Positions 1 through 13,600 of a DNA stretch of 64,000 nt are shown one piece after another. The stretch covers positions 434,001 through 498,000 of the forward strand of contig NC_041782.1 in assembly GCF_900090045.1 (NCBI RefSeq). The letters run 5' to 3'. The notes beneath the pieces were generated by a model that did not search any database, was not told where the DNA came from, and saw only the letters and a list, made by a program, of their open reading frames with translations. The DNA is from Plasmodium malariae. Taxonomy: Eukaryota; Apicomplexa; Aconoidasida; Haemosporida; Plasmodiidae. Each line of letters starts with the position of its first letter. Within the stretch, counting starts at the first letter, position 1. A program made the translations under genes and the position numbers.

Positions 1-2497
1 TTTATATAATTTAAAAATAATAGTAAAATGAGGGAATATCTAAAAGTAAGGAATTCTTTTTTATATAAGTTATAAAAAAAATCTTCAAGATATTTATTAT
101 TCATTTAAAAAAAAAAAAAAAGAAAGAAAGAAAGAAAGAAAGAGCCATACTTTAGTATATGTATAATAATCAATAGTAAGATTAAAAATAGATGATTATA
201 TAATCCATAAGTTGTATTTTTTTTTTTTTTTTTTTTTGTTTTGTCATTAAATAATATATTGAAATGACTAAAAATAAAAAAGAGATAACTCCTTAAAAAT
301 AATATAAATATTTAAATATAGTTTTTAAAGATAATTTAATAATTCTTTTAATATATAGAAACATATATATATGATTTTTCATATACCATAGTGAAATGGT
401 AAAAAATTAAGAGTTTATAAATTTACTTTTTTTTTTTTATATTATATTTAAAGTATTCCATTTAACAAATTTTTTAGTTTATTAAAAATGGATAATGAAT
501 GATGATTTAGGATTATATTTATTTTATACATTTGCAACATTTCACATGTAATAATAACAGTTAATAATTATTACTTTTCGTGATCTAACAGTAAAAATAC
601 TATATTGTTTATTAAATTAAGAAAAAATATATCAGTTATTGTTATATTTGCACCCATTACCATTAGAATTCAGACATACTATTTTATTTTTAAAAGAATA
701 TTTATATTTTTTTTATTATAATAAAAAAACTTATCAGTAGTTAATGCTCATATTATTTATACATGCTGTTGTTTGTGTTTTTTTTTTTTTTTTTTAAAAC
801 AATATATTTTTAAAATATATGTAAAAATATAAAATATAAGATACAGTTATAAAAATCAGGCTTTTTATTACACAGTTGCCATTTGCGAAAAATTTGTTAT
901 TTTTAAATCATTAATAACAAAAAAAGTAAAAATTAGTAAACACACATAAAATATTTAAATTCATAAAAAAAATTTCACTATTTATATTTCTTAAATAGGT
1001 AATTCAAAAAAAAAAAAAACATATGAAGGCAGTAATACATATATACATATCACTTCTTTTATGAAAACCCAAGTTTAATCTTGTTTCGTTTGATTAAAGA
1101 TATATTTTTTACGCGAACTTTTATTAAATTAGTGACTCAATAAATAAAAATATTTTTTCTTTCAGCATTAATAAAAACATATTATATATACATATATATT
1201 TGCATAATATTTAATCGTAACATTTTTATTTTGGTTCTGTGTGTTTCTTTTTGAGTGCACGACGACACCTCATTTAAAAATGGTTATTTGTTTAGTAAAT
1301 AGAAATAGAACTTTATATATAAGGTCCATCTAAATATTCATTTACAAATAAGTTATTATATTATGCTACAGTTTTAATATGCGAATATTATAAAAATAAA
1401 AATATAATTTAATAATTATTTTTTAAATATATATATATATATATATATTTTATATATAGTCATTTTTACCCTCTCTTTTCATTCATTGTTTTGGTTTCAC
1501 CTCAGTCTTGGACCATTCTAGATTTAATTACGAGAATTATTTACAAATTAAATTGATAATATCTCTCTTTGTTTTTTAAAAGTTAAGAATATATAATTAA
1601 AAAATAAATAATTAATTTTTGTTGTATTTAATGGAAATTTTTTCTTTTTTGTGTTTATAATTCAGCACAACTCGACTCCTTTTAAAGCATGTGCAAAAAC
1701 TGATAGACAAAAACATTAGTAAATTTTATGTACTTTTTTATCAAATTGTTTTAATATAATATTTAATAAATATTATGTGGTATGTACTTTGTATGACTAT
1801 AAAAATAAAATAAAAACAATGTTAATGAAAGCAATACATATTTTTTTTGTTTGACTAATATATATATATATTAAAACGTAAAATATACATTTTTATAATT
1901 AATAGTTTATACAGAAAACAAAGCAAATCAATTTGGGGTTTAAAAATAAATGAATTGTTTATTAATAAAATATAAAAATAACAAGTATGTATTTTCTTAA
2001 AATATAAACTAATATAATGAAATGTATGGTAAATTGTAGCTACCGTTATGGACTTCATAATTTAATTGTGATATATATATATATTTATTTATTTATTAAA
2101 ACAAAAATGCATAAGAACATTTTTCTTCAAAATACCAAACTATACAAAGATAATGAAAAAAAAAAAAAAAAAAGAAAAAGAAAAGAAAAGAAAAGAAAAG
2201 AAAAATATATAATTAAACAGCTTGGTTTAAATTAATGTAAATCTAAAATAATATGTTATATGTATAATTCATAAGGTTGTTATTTCTAAACCTTACAAAA
2301 ATGATATTCATTTATTAATTTAACACTTCCAAATCATAAATCCTAATTACAAATACTACAATTTTATATATATTATATATTGTAGTATAAGTATTTATTA
2401 ATATATAGGTTTACACTTTCACTGATCCCTTTTTGCATATATATATATATATATTTTTTTATTTCGTTTAAAAAAATATATTATTGTAAAAAAACAT
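1..2497. other. gene-free A+T-rich subtelomeric DNA
   Basis: No open frame here has credible coding composition. The stretch is made of poly-A and poly-T runs, (AT)n tracts and a short GAAA-type microsatellite near 120-142, with another A/G-rich run near 2155-2205. I see no telomere repeat, RNA gene or recognisable repeat family. It lies 3' of the exported-protein gene and probably contains that gene's downstream flank. Confidence 0.6.
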
Positions 2498-5066
2498 TTA
2501 TCGTCTCCTTAATTTGTAATACATGCTTTTTAATTCCAAATAAAAATTTAACACTATTACAAACATCATAAAGTATGCGAAATAAGTAGCATTGAAATAC
2601 CCGAGTGCCACAAGCAAAAGTGCATTTACGCCAAGTTTAGGATTAATGCCTAATAAATTTAATCCAAACATGACCTTTGAAATTTTATTATTATCATCAG
2701 GTTTTTTGATTTCTTGTTCGCTTACATTATTATTTGCTCCTGTTCCTTGAACATTTAAATTTTCATTAGATTGAAGTTTTTTATTGGGTTTTTCAAACGT
2801 TTCCTTTTTTTCTTCAGTTTTTTGTTTACATTCAGTACCATCCTTTATTCCGTCTAATTTTTTAAATATCTCATCATTGTATTCTAATGCATCTTCAAAT
2901 ACTTCGTTTTCCTCTTCATCATTTCCATTTTCAATTACCTCTTTATTTTTTCCAACTTCTTGTTTAGGTATATCATCTTTTTTTTTACTTTCTTCTTTAT
3001 TTATATTTTTGTTTTGTTCAATTGTGTCAAGTTTTTGAAAAGTATTTGCATTTCTTTGCACCTGTTCAAATAAATGAGCATTTCTTTTCATCTGTTCAAG
3101 TAAATGCGGATTTTGTTGCATCTGTTCAAGTGGATTTAAATATTGTTGTGGTTGTGCATTAGAGCTAGTACTAGGTTGAGGAACTTCAAATAAGTTCGAG
3201 CTTTGTTGCATCTGTTCAAATGGATTTATATATTGTTGTGGTCGTCCATTAGGGTAAGAACTAGTTAAAAGCTGTTCAAATAAATGTTTGCTTTGTTGAG
3301 GTTGTTCAACGGGGTTTAAACAATATTGTGGTTTTCCATTGGGGTTCGTACTAGATTGAGGAACTTCAAATAAATTCGTGCTTTGTTTAGGATTTTCTGA
3401 TTGTTTTAAATATTGGTGCGTTTCTCCAATAGGGTCAATACTTGGTTCAGGATCTTCAAACGTACTAGAACTTGGTTCAGGATCTTCAACCGTGCTAGTG
3501 CTTGGTTCAGGATCTTCAAACGTACTAGAACTTGGTTCAGGATCTTCAAACGTACTAGTACTTCGTTCAGGGACTTCAAATATTTTAGTACTTGGTTCAG
3601 AATCTTCGAGTGTACACGTTTTTGGTTGAACATTTTCAAATGTGCTTGTACTTGGTTGAGAATCTTCAAGTATGCTACTGCTCGGTTGAGAATCTTCAAA
3701 TATGCTAGTATATGATTGAGGATGTTCAAATGAACATGTACTCGGTTTAGGATCTTCACATGTGCTAGAACTTTGTTCAGGAACTTCAAATATGCCATTA
3801 CAATGTTTAGGATCTTCAGATATGCTAGTACTATGTTGAGGATCTTCAGATACGCTAACACTAGATTGAGGATTTTCAAATAAGCTAGTATTATGATGAG
3901 GACCTTCAAATAAGCTCGTACTTTGTTCTGAATTTTCATATATGTTACTACTAGGTTGAGTATCTTCAAATACGCCAATACTTGGTTGACGATCTTCAAA
4001 TGTACATGTACTTGTTTGAGGATCTTCAAACGTGCTAGTAATAGAATAAGGATCTTCAAATATATTATTATTTTGTTGAGGATCTTCAAATATGCTAGTA
4101 CTTGGTTCAGGATTTTCAAGTGTACACGTTCTTGGTTGTGTATGTTCAAATGTGCTAATATTTGGTTGTGTATGTTCAAATGTACTAGTACTTGGTTGAG
4201 CATTTTCAAACGTGCTCGTAGTTGGTTGAGCATTTTCAAACGTGCTCGTAGTTGGTTGTATATGTTCAAATGTACTAGTACTTGGTTGAGCATTTTCAAA
4301 CGTGTTCGTAGTTGGTTGTGTATGTTCAAATGTACTAGTACTAGGTTGAGCATTTTCATGTGCGCTAGTATTTGGAAGATGTTCTGGAAACATGTTTGGA
4401 TAAACTGGAAATTTCCCAAACATATCTGGTGGGGGTTGAAAATTCTGAAATACATTAGGTGGAAGTGGAAAATTTTCAAGCATATTGGGAGGAGGCGGAA
4501 ATTTTTCAAGTAAATCGGGAGGTGGTGGATATTGCTGACACATATTTGGATTTTCCTTAATCTGTTCCTCTAGGGCTTTGAAATCTATATTGTTAAAATA
4601 AGAGTGCATCATATTTTTAATTTGGTTCTTTTCCTGATCATGTAATTCCATTTTATCCAAAAATTTATTTTTAAATTCACCAAATACTGCATCAAACTCT
4701 ATCTTAGGTTCCGATAAGAACCTGCTAAATGTTAATAGCATTGTTCCTTCCATATTTTGCTTATTATTAGCACCATATTGACATGTATCCTAAAAAATTT
4801 TACAATAATCAAAAAGTATTTGTATATATTTATTTATATTTACACATATTTATTTATCTATTTTTAAATTAACCAAACTTATAATAATTTTGCATATACA
4901 TATATATATAAGCATAATAAAAATAATTTTTGATGTGTTGCTGCTGTGAACTTACTTTGATTAAGCATTGTATAATCCATACTAAAAAGGCACATATAGA
5001 AATTTTAAAAATGGGAAGAAAAATACTTTTTCTTTTTTTTCTATCTTTTCTTTTTAACTTTTCCAT
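2498..5066 (-). CDS. PEXEL-type exported protein with large tandem decapeptide repeat, two exons
   Basis: The function is unknown, but the protein is predicted to be exported to the host red cell. Exon 1 (5066-4956, 37 residues) carries a lysine-rich start and a recessed hydrophobic signal at about residues 14-33. The intron is 4955-4790 (GTAAGT to TTTTTTAG, phase 0). Exon 2 (4789-2498) brings an RFLSE motif at residues 60-64, a textbook RxLxE PEXEL about 25 residues after the signal. This gives an 800-residue product. Exon 2 then has a charged segment, a proline-rich block with PPPP/PLPP units, the 31-copy decapeptide array, a Gln/Asn-rich block with FEQMQQ-like units, an acidic Lys/Glu region, and two C-terminal hydrophobic segments ending in a basic tail. 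Short exon 1 plus PEXEL plus subtelomeric position is the standard layout of exported Plasmodium genes. I cannot place it in a named family; it lacks visible PHIST or RESA features. Confidence 0.85.
3434..4363 (-). repeat. 31 x 30-bp in-frame tandem repeat (decapeptide array)
   Basis: Inside exon 2 of the exported-protein gene, thirty-one consecutive 10-residue units can be laid out with no indel, making exactly 930 bp. A typical unit is TFEDPEPSTS, with F and E at positions 2-3 the most constant. Units nearest the N-terminus are of TFEHTQP/TFENAQP type. The middle is diverged, and the last units (EDPEPS type) are nearly identical, which suggests recent duplication at that end. Because 30 is divisible by 3, other frames also stay open across the block and create false open frames on both strands. 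Confidence 0.9.
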
Positions 5067-8000
5067 ATCTACACTAGCATAACTTTTTTATGTTGATTTG
5101 GTCATCTGACTTGTTATAATATACTCCTTTAGTACATTTGATTGTTCTAATACTTTTATTTCATTAAAAGTAATTAAAATTTTATAATATATAAAAATAA
5201 GCAAAAAAAAAAAAAAAACATAAAAAAGTGTATGAACCTTGAATTTTATTATTCTTATATGTTATTAAAACCATATTAATCTTATTTTTAAAATTAATAT
5301 AATAATAAAAAAAAAAAATTTCGATTATAGAGCGATTTTTTTTAAGAACAAAAATTCTAAAGCTGAAGAAAAAGAATAATAAATGTTATTTAAAAAAAAA
5401 AAAAGGAAAAACTTAAGGAATTTTTTTTAAATAAATAAATTTTAAATTTTAAATATCTTTCTTAGAAATATAAAAAGAATATAATCTTATTTAATTAGTA
5501 AGCCTTAATGTACAATAAAATTATTAGAAAAAGTAATCCACATTCATTTTACTTCAAAATTTAGTATTATGCGGTATAATAATATATTAAAATGAAATAG
5601 TATAATTATTATATACATAGTAATAAATGAAAAAAAACAAAGTAAATAATTGTTGTGAAGAATCACCTTGCACGCGTTATATAAAATTGTAGCGAAAGGA
5701 GTTATGAAATTTAAATAGATTTAAATATATTACAATATTTCATATAAAACACATTCACTTTTATTTTTTTCTAGTGTGGTGTTATAAGAAAAGACCTACA
5801 ACACGGCTGGCATTACTAATTCGTGATAAATATATATTTTTTAAGAACTTCTATAATAAAGTAAAAGGTATTGTTTTATTTGTATTTATAATTTTATAAC
5901 ATACAAATATACGTTTTCCTGAACACATATCTTATAGCTAAAGGTATAATATATATATTAATGCGCTTATATAATAATATATGTTGCTCATGACTAAATT
6001 CAATTTACATTATATTTATAAAAAAAAAATTAAAATATCAACAAGCTTTAATAAAATAACTACTTAAAAAAGAGAAAGGCCAAAATTATATTAAACATTA
6101 AAAGAAATACGTGCAACCAATTTAAAAATATATTTACTTTATTGGTATTTTTTTTATCTTTTTTTTTTATCTTAATTTAAATATTAAATTTAAATTACCA
6201 AAAGAAATCTCCTTGATTTTATTATTGTTATTCTTTCATAAAAAAAAAAGAAAAGAAAAGAAAAGAAAAGAAATTAAACAAATGCATTATGAAGTCTAAT
6301 AATTAATAGGCTCTTTTTTTCTGCTGATATGTAAACAAAAAACAAATTGTAAAAAAAAATAATTCTAATTTATATAAATAACCATATGAACAAAATCAGC
6401 CCAACTGCGTTGTTTAATGTAACAAAATATATGTTCTATAATTTGATAAAAATTTAACATTCTATATAATTATCTTAGAGGTTTTTCATAAAAATAAAAA
6501 AATAATGGGTCTTACATTTTTCATTGAATTCTGAAAGAGGTTACATTTAATCAAATGTTAAAAAAAAAAAGAAAAAAAAAAAATAGATTTTTAAAATAGC
6601 TCCTTCATTCCATAAAAAAAATCTTACAGCGAATGGTGGCAATAGTAGTAAAGCACATAAATTATAAGGCAAATATAATATATTATTAGTACATTGTAAT
6701 AATTTAATATAAATAACTTTATTTTCAAATTTTTATTTAAACATTTTGTGTTCTATTAAAAATAAAAATTCAACGAAAAAACGATTAAAGATAGTTCATT
6801 TCTGTTACTTGTGAAGAATAATAATAGTATGGTAACAGTAAAAAAAAAAAAAAAGTGCTGATTATATTATTTTCTTATAAAAAATACATATTCTATTGTT
6901 ATATACTTTCACTAAGAAGGAACAAATACAAAAATTATTTTATGCGTAATTATGTTATAACAAACTCTTCCTTCCCTTCCCAGTTAATAAATTAAACATG
7001 AATCTACTTTCATATATAGCTACTGTTAACAATAAAATAAACATTTCTATGTCTATTGCGCAAGTACATTTTTAATCATTATATATTTCAGTGTATTCTG
7101 TTTTTCTTTTTTTTAACTATTTGTATTTCATGTTAAATTAGAGTATATAAAAATTGAAATATTGAATTTTTTTATTCATTTATTATGCCCCCATAAAAAA
7201 ATATTTTTTAATTAATTGTTTTTTTTTTTTTGCTAGCCATAATTTAAGATATCAACTAATCTACTAACAATTAGGGACTAAAGTATAAAACGTAATATAA
7301 GAAAACACAGTTCTCTTCATTCCAGGGGTTATTCCATTCTTTAGTGTTTTTTTTATATTACAATTAAGCAAAGCATTATATATATATATATATATACATA
7401 ATATGTATTAATGCTCAATAAATTAAAGCACATAGGAAAAGGGATAAATTAGGAAAAAAAAACTATTACAACTACAGATTCAATAAATTAGAATAGTTAA
7501 AATTCAATCATTAGTTATATTATATAACTGTAGAACAATGTTTTTCGCTGATATATCACTTAGACACACCAATTATTATTTTATACCTATCTAATATTAT
7601 TATTTATCATTCTTTGAAAAATCTTTTCATATTTTTCATGTTAATACAATTTTCCTTTTTTTTCTAATAGTTCTTTTCTATATATAATTTTTTAATTAAC
7701 CAATTAATATGTATATATATAGACATATATAGACATATATATACATATAAATATAAGTATATAACTTAAAGTGAAAATTTTCAATACTTTATCAGTGGAT
7801 CGTTACTGTATTAACTTATACTTTCTAAAACATTTATATTTTATAAGTATTAAAAAGAAAAGTGTATTTTAAACAGGTGATGCTTAAAAAAAAAAAAAAA
7901 AAAAAAAAATTTCTTCATAATCATGAAGATTTCCATTTATTTTTTCTAATATTTCTTTTACAAAAAAAAAAATCGAAAATTGACATACATATATATATAT

Positions 8001-9121
8001 ATATATATAAAAACATATATATATTTATTTCTGTACTTTAATAATTCGTTGAATTTTTCCTTATATACTAAAAGAAATTCCTTTTTTTTTTAAATATAAT
8101 TTTATTATGCTTTTAAAATGGTTGCATATTATTTAATAAAAAAGAAATTTTCATCACTTCAAGGTTGTTAAAGATAACCGCATTCTAACTCTATAACGTA
8201 TTTCTCTTAAAAAAAAAAAACATACAGGCACAAAAAGTCCTAGTGTAATTTAATGGGAATATAATGCAGCAGTAATAATATCGTATATAATCCAAAAAAC
8301 AAAAATCTCTATTCTAGTTAAAGCACCAAAAGAAAATCAGAATTCAAGAATAATCATGTATATATATATACACACCCTTATATAGGAATACATACAGATG
8401 TATTAAAAAATTATTTTATAAAATTACTTTTCTTGTAGACATTACAATTTTTATTCTTCTTGTAATTATATAAAATGCTAAATCTTTTTTTATTTTCATA
8501 TAAAATATATATATAAAAACATTATTATTTACTAAGAATAAATATATAACTACTGTTTTGAATAACCCCTAAGAATTATGTAGATGTTATATTACAAATT
8601 CATTAATTGCATGGGGCCATATATATATCTATATCTATCTATATATATGTATATACATGTATATATAATTACATTTAAAAAAATAAAAATAAAATATATA
8701 TAGACAATGTTATATATATTATTTAATAGCTAAAATTATTTATAATCCTATATAAATATGTATATTATATTTTGATCCTTACAACTTACTGCATCTTATT
8801 TTCAGATGGATAAGGGCAAAAAAGAATCCATTAAAAAGTGCAAATCGATACTTTTTTTAATTTTTTTTTTTTTTTTATTTAGAACAAGAAAAACTTATAT
8901 AATTACATAAACTTATTTTATTTTAATATTTAAAATCTCTTTTATCTTATATATTATTAAAGGGGGGTTATCCATAAAGATACTCAAATATATAAATATA
9001 TAATATGTAACGATTATTTTGTTTTTTATTACTTTAAAAATGATTTATATAATTAAAAAAATATAAATACACATACACAAAAAAACAAAACAAAACAAAA
9101 CAATTCAGAATTTAAAGTACA
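5067..9121. other. gene-free A+T-rich intergenic region
   Basis: About 4 kb with no convincing coding frame on either strand. It includes many poly-A/T tracts, an AAAAG microsatellite near 6240-6272 and (AT)n runs near 7378-7395 and 7987-8008. A slightly GC-richer patch near 5790-5825 has no recognisable RNA fold or motif. The first part should hold the promoter of the minus-strand exported-protein gene; the last part precedes the surface-antigen pseudogene. Confidence 0.6.
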
Positions 9122-10637
9122 ATGGAGAATCAAACAATAGTTAACATATAAGATATCCAAGAGTTTTCAAATAACTTAGTTGAATATAAAAAATGGAGAA
9201 GTGAATTAGTATTAAAATATATTGAAAATTTTAATTTTTTAAATAGTTTATCAAGACATGAAGAATGTAAAGACATTGTTTGAAACTTAAGTTATTGGAT
9301 AGACGATAATAGAGATGAATTTATTTCTAGTAAAGATAAAGTGTTTGGTATTACTTCAACTTCTGAAACTTGGTATAAAGATGTTTATAAACCTTTAATA
9401 ATAAAAATACACTATTTTTGTGACCATTATATATTTAAGAGAGTCCCTGATAGATTTCTAAAACATGTAAGGGATATAATTGGTAAAATTGAGGACTTCT
9501 TACATGTAAGAGATAATTACGTTGATGAAATGGACATTGACTGTGAGTCTAATGATTATTATATATTTCAAGGTTGGTTATATCAAAAGGAACATACCTT
9601 AGCTAATAACAAAGATTGGCACTTGAGGCAAATAAAGTTTCTTTATCATCACATTTTCCTGTAAGTTTAAAATTTGATGATGTATTTATCTCTGAACATT
9701 ACTACAACGGAAATCACTATAGTGATTATGATAAATTATATAATAATAATATATATGTAGGAAAAGTTGTTCCAGCATCTGAAACAAGAAGTATCTTTTC
9801 ATTGATAAGCATAAGGGAAATTTTCAATAATTTATCTTCACGCTACTCACCTGTTATTATTTTCATAGGTTTGGGAATAATACTTGTGCAGTTTATTATA
9901 TTTTTTTTCATTCTTCTTATGGTAATATAAAATATTTATTCTATAAAAGTCGTGATATTCATCGAACCTTTGCTGTTGATAATGAGATTAATAAATATAT
10001 ATATATATGCAATTGGGGGCAAATATATACAAATGTATGCAGATGTATTCAGACAAATACAAATACATACACATATATGCAGACAAATATAATTACATAG
10101 AGATATATGTAGACACATACATATGTAAGTGTATATACAAGCAAACATATACATGTAGGGGTACACATTTGTATTAATGAATGTTTAATATTTATCATGT
10201 ACATCATATGTAAATATATGGGGTTATCAAAGAGCAAACGGAATAAATGGAAAAGGTTTTCTAATAAAAGAGTAAAAACTCTTGATAACACAAGAAGTAC
10301 TTCTGTAAATAAAGGGGAGCATGGGTACAATAACAAAAATTATGATTCTTAATCCAGTAACTCAGAAATGAGTGATGAATAATATTTTCCAAATCCTCTT
10401 AAAGTTGGAGGTACACATATGAAAAAGTTCTATATATTAAATAAGGGAGACGACAAAGAAATGACAATCGTAGACATAAATGTTCCTCAACATAATGGTA
10501 GTGAAGAATCAATAGAATTTCAAAAGAAAGATATATATGGAGTTTGCAAAGAACTCTTTAAAAAAAACAAAAGAAATGATAATTCCTCTAAAATTGGGGA
10601 AATGGTGAAGAATGGGAAGCGATATATAGTTTTATAG
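9122..10637 (+). pseudogene. variant surface antigen pseudogene (STP1/SURFIN-like or PIR-like)
   Basis: A broken multi-exon surface-antigen gene. From an ATG at 9122 the frame carries an in-frame TAA at 9149 and a TGA at 9281, where a tryptophan codon would fit. It then stays open to 9664 and shifts by +2 near 9616-9650 into a frame running to 9930. The translation has a cysteine-containing extracellular part with repeated aromatic positions and a DFLHVRD segment. It ends in a transmembrane helix at about 9850-9921, followed by a possible GT donor at 9922. A basic cytoplasmic-type segment appears from about 10212 and is itself interrupted by stops near 10350 and 10379, before a last open piece from 10419 to 10637. 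Ectodomain, one membrane helix, then an intron and a basic tail is the layout of Plasmodium STP1/SURFIN and PIR proteins. STP1/SURFIN looks closer, but the family call is inference. No intact product is possible. Confidence 0.7.
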
Positions 10638-13600
10638 TAACGATATGATATATATGTAGTAAATTATTTGAAATGAAATGTAATAACACTATAATGCCCA
10701 TTACCAATGAGAAAATGTAGAAGAGGTAGAATGAGAAGAAGGAAGATATGAAAAATAAGGAATGATGGATTACGAATATTGAATAACGGATGAAACTTTA
10801 GAATGATGAATATAATATAAAAATTAAAGCATTAAAAGAAACCATCATTGATGTTCCTAATCCTTTTATTAGATTAATTAAATTTTAATTCGTTTTTGTT
10901 GTTGAATTAATACAAATAACTTAATATAAAAGGATAAACCATAATATGTTATGCCAATACAATCCATAATTGTTAGCAAAATTAACATGTTGATGCCTTG
11001 TTCTATCATAAATTTAGATGTAAATCAAGTTGTTCATATTTAGTAGATATAACTAAGGAGATGAGTAAATATGAAAACATATTATCTATTTATATAATAT
11101 ATATACATAGTAGAACATTTTGTTTCACGATGCATATATTAAACTAACAAATGATTCTTTCAAAAGGAAAGTAAATTTTTCATAAAAATTTAGTTCATGT
11201 CTGTGCATGTATGTATATTTGTATATATGTACCTATATATATATACAAGATTACAGGTATTTTTCATAGTTTCCTGGAAAAAACATCATTTGGTGGTGTC
11301 ATAACGTTGTCTGTGTGCCAATTCAGAAAATGAACTGTTAATATGCAAAAATTTTTTTAGCGGAAAATAAAGGTAAAACCATTTAGTTGATGCTTATAGA
11401 TGGGCACAACCCAGTATTCGGATACTTACATATATATGTATATATATAAGCAGTTATGATTGTTATTCTTATCATAAACTGATTTATCAAAGTGAAATAA
11501 ATGTTCCATATATGCTATGAAAAACACCTGTACATGTATATGTATAGGTCATATTCGATTAAATCAAATATTTCGCATTTCACAAATAATATATGTTTAC
11601 TTCAAAAATATAAAATTTGATATAATATTTCTTGATAAATATATTTATGTTGGAAATATTTTTTATATAAAATAAATATTTTCTTTATATATTTATTTTT
11701 CAAAAAATAATTTGCCGGTGTCTATTATGTCTTATATTATCGCCATACGGAAGTATATAGCCCCAAAGTACCTAAATAAAATGTTAATGTGTTTTTTTCT
11801 TTTTTTTGGATACTTGTTTTTTTGGTTTTTATATTCCCCTAAAAAAATAATTTTAAATAACACGCTATCAATTTCGTGTCCCTTAAAAGCGCAAACTTAT
11901 ATATTAAACACCAACATCAAATACTTAACAGGAATATCTCTGCTATTAATTGCAGCTTTGCCTTAATTATTTTCACCATTATATACATATTTGTATGTTT
12001 ATTTATTTCTTCTTTTTTTTTTTTTTTTTTTTTATCTTTTTTCTTATTTTTTATGATTATTAATTGTAAATCTTTTTCGTACCCAAAATTATTTAATTCC
12101 ATCAAAAGTGATTAAGTATACATTACGTAAAAATTTATACAATAATAAATATTTTCAATAGAGTAAAACTATAATTATCCAAATCATATTTTTATTGTAA
12201 AGACTATTTAATGATCATCACAATTTAACAAAGAATAATATAATTTTAATTTTTAATAATTTATGTGTTTTAAAAAATTTATATTTTCCCCTTTTTAAGT
12301 AAATTTTAATTCTACATTATTTTCTGTAAGTATATATAGAAAACATACAGATGTATATAATATATAAAAATACATTTTATTGTTCTTAAGATTAACAATA
12401 TATTTTTTATTTTTTATATTGGCTTGTTACTGTATTACATATTACATTTAAAAAAACTTATTTATTATCAAAACAGAAAATTGTTTATTTATTAAACATC
12501 TTAAAAAGGCAATTTTAGTAATATTTTTAATATGCTTTTATTATACATAAACAATTCAGTAGTTTTTTTAGTTTCTGATAATAATTTATATCGTGATATT
12601 TCATTTTAACACAAAAGAAGGAAAATACAAAAATTATTCATGGATATATACCATTTTATTATTTCACTATTAAAGTTTTCGTGGGGAGAAAAATTTTTCT
12701 TTTTGAATATTTTTTTACATTTCTTATATTATCACATCTTTTGATTTTAACTTTCTCCTATAGAACAACAAATTTTTAACTATTATAACAAAAAAAAAGA
12801 AAAGGAAAAAAAGAAAACAAAACTAATAATATCAATGTAACAAAATAAGTAGTATGTATATATATCACACTGAAAATATACTAGAGTATTTAATTAAGGA
12901 TAGAACAGATACCATAATGAAAATATTATTCTAATTAAAAAAGCTTAAAAAAAAGAAAAAACAATAAAACAACGTTAAACGAAATAAAACAGAATGAATC
13001 AAAGTAAAAAGAATTGAAACTAAATAAAACTAAATGAAACATAATGAAACTAAATTTCTTTTAATTATTGTAAATATTTTAATTAATAATGATATAGTTA
13101 TAAAACCCCTTAGTAATAAGCTACGTTAAGCGCAATAATTACTAAAATAAATAAAACAGGGAAAATAAAAAAGAAAAAGAAATATTCCAAAAAAAATAAT
13201 ACAAAATATGAATAATGGAGAAACATGAGAAGGTTATATGGATTGTTATACATATGTTATATACTGTAAAACAACAAATGAGAAAGTTATATTTTGTAGT
13301 AAATAGAAAATATTTTTGTATGTAACTACAGTAATTATTCTTATATTTACATGATCTTTTTTTTTTTCCCAGATAAAGAAAGAATTTAATAAATATACAG
13401 TATATACATATATATACATAACCTAACTTTTCTTTTACTGTAAGATAACAATTTATTAGAAAAAGAAAAATCTATGAAAATAGTAATTCCAAGCTTACAT
13501 GAAAATTATTACTATTAATAATGAACAAAAAAAAAAAAAAAAAATAGGTATATGAATAATTTAAAATTTCCTGTTAAAAAAAAAATGGTAAGATTTTAAG

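Noticed and set aside
3378..4513. Several long open frames on both strands overlapping the exported-protein repeat
   Set aside because: They are by-products of a 30-bp repeat unit, whose length is a multiple of 3 so every frame repeats without stops. The minus-strand frame with PEXEL and splice sites is the real one.
11727..11966. 79-codon hydrophobic open frame
   Set aside because: No motif, no splice partner and composition typical of random A+T-rich DNA; could at most be another decayed subtelomeric fragment.
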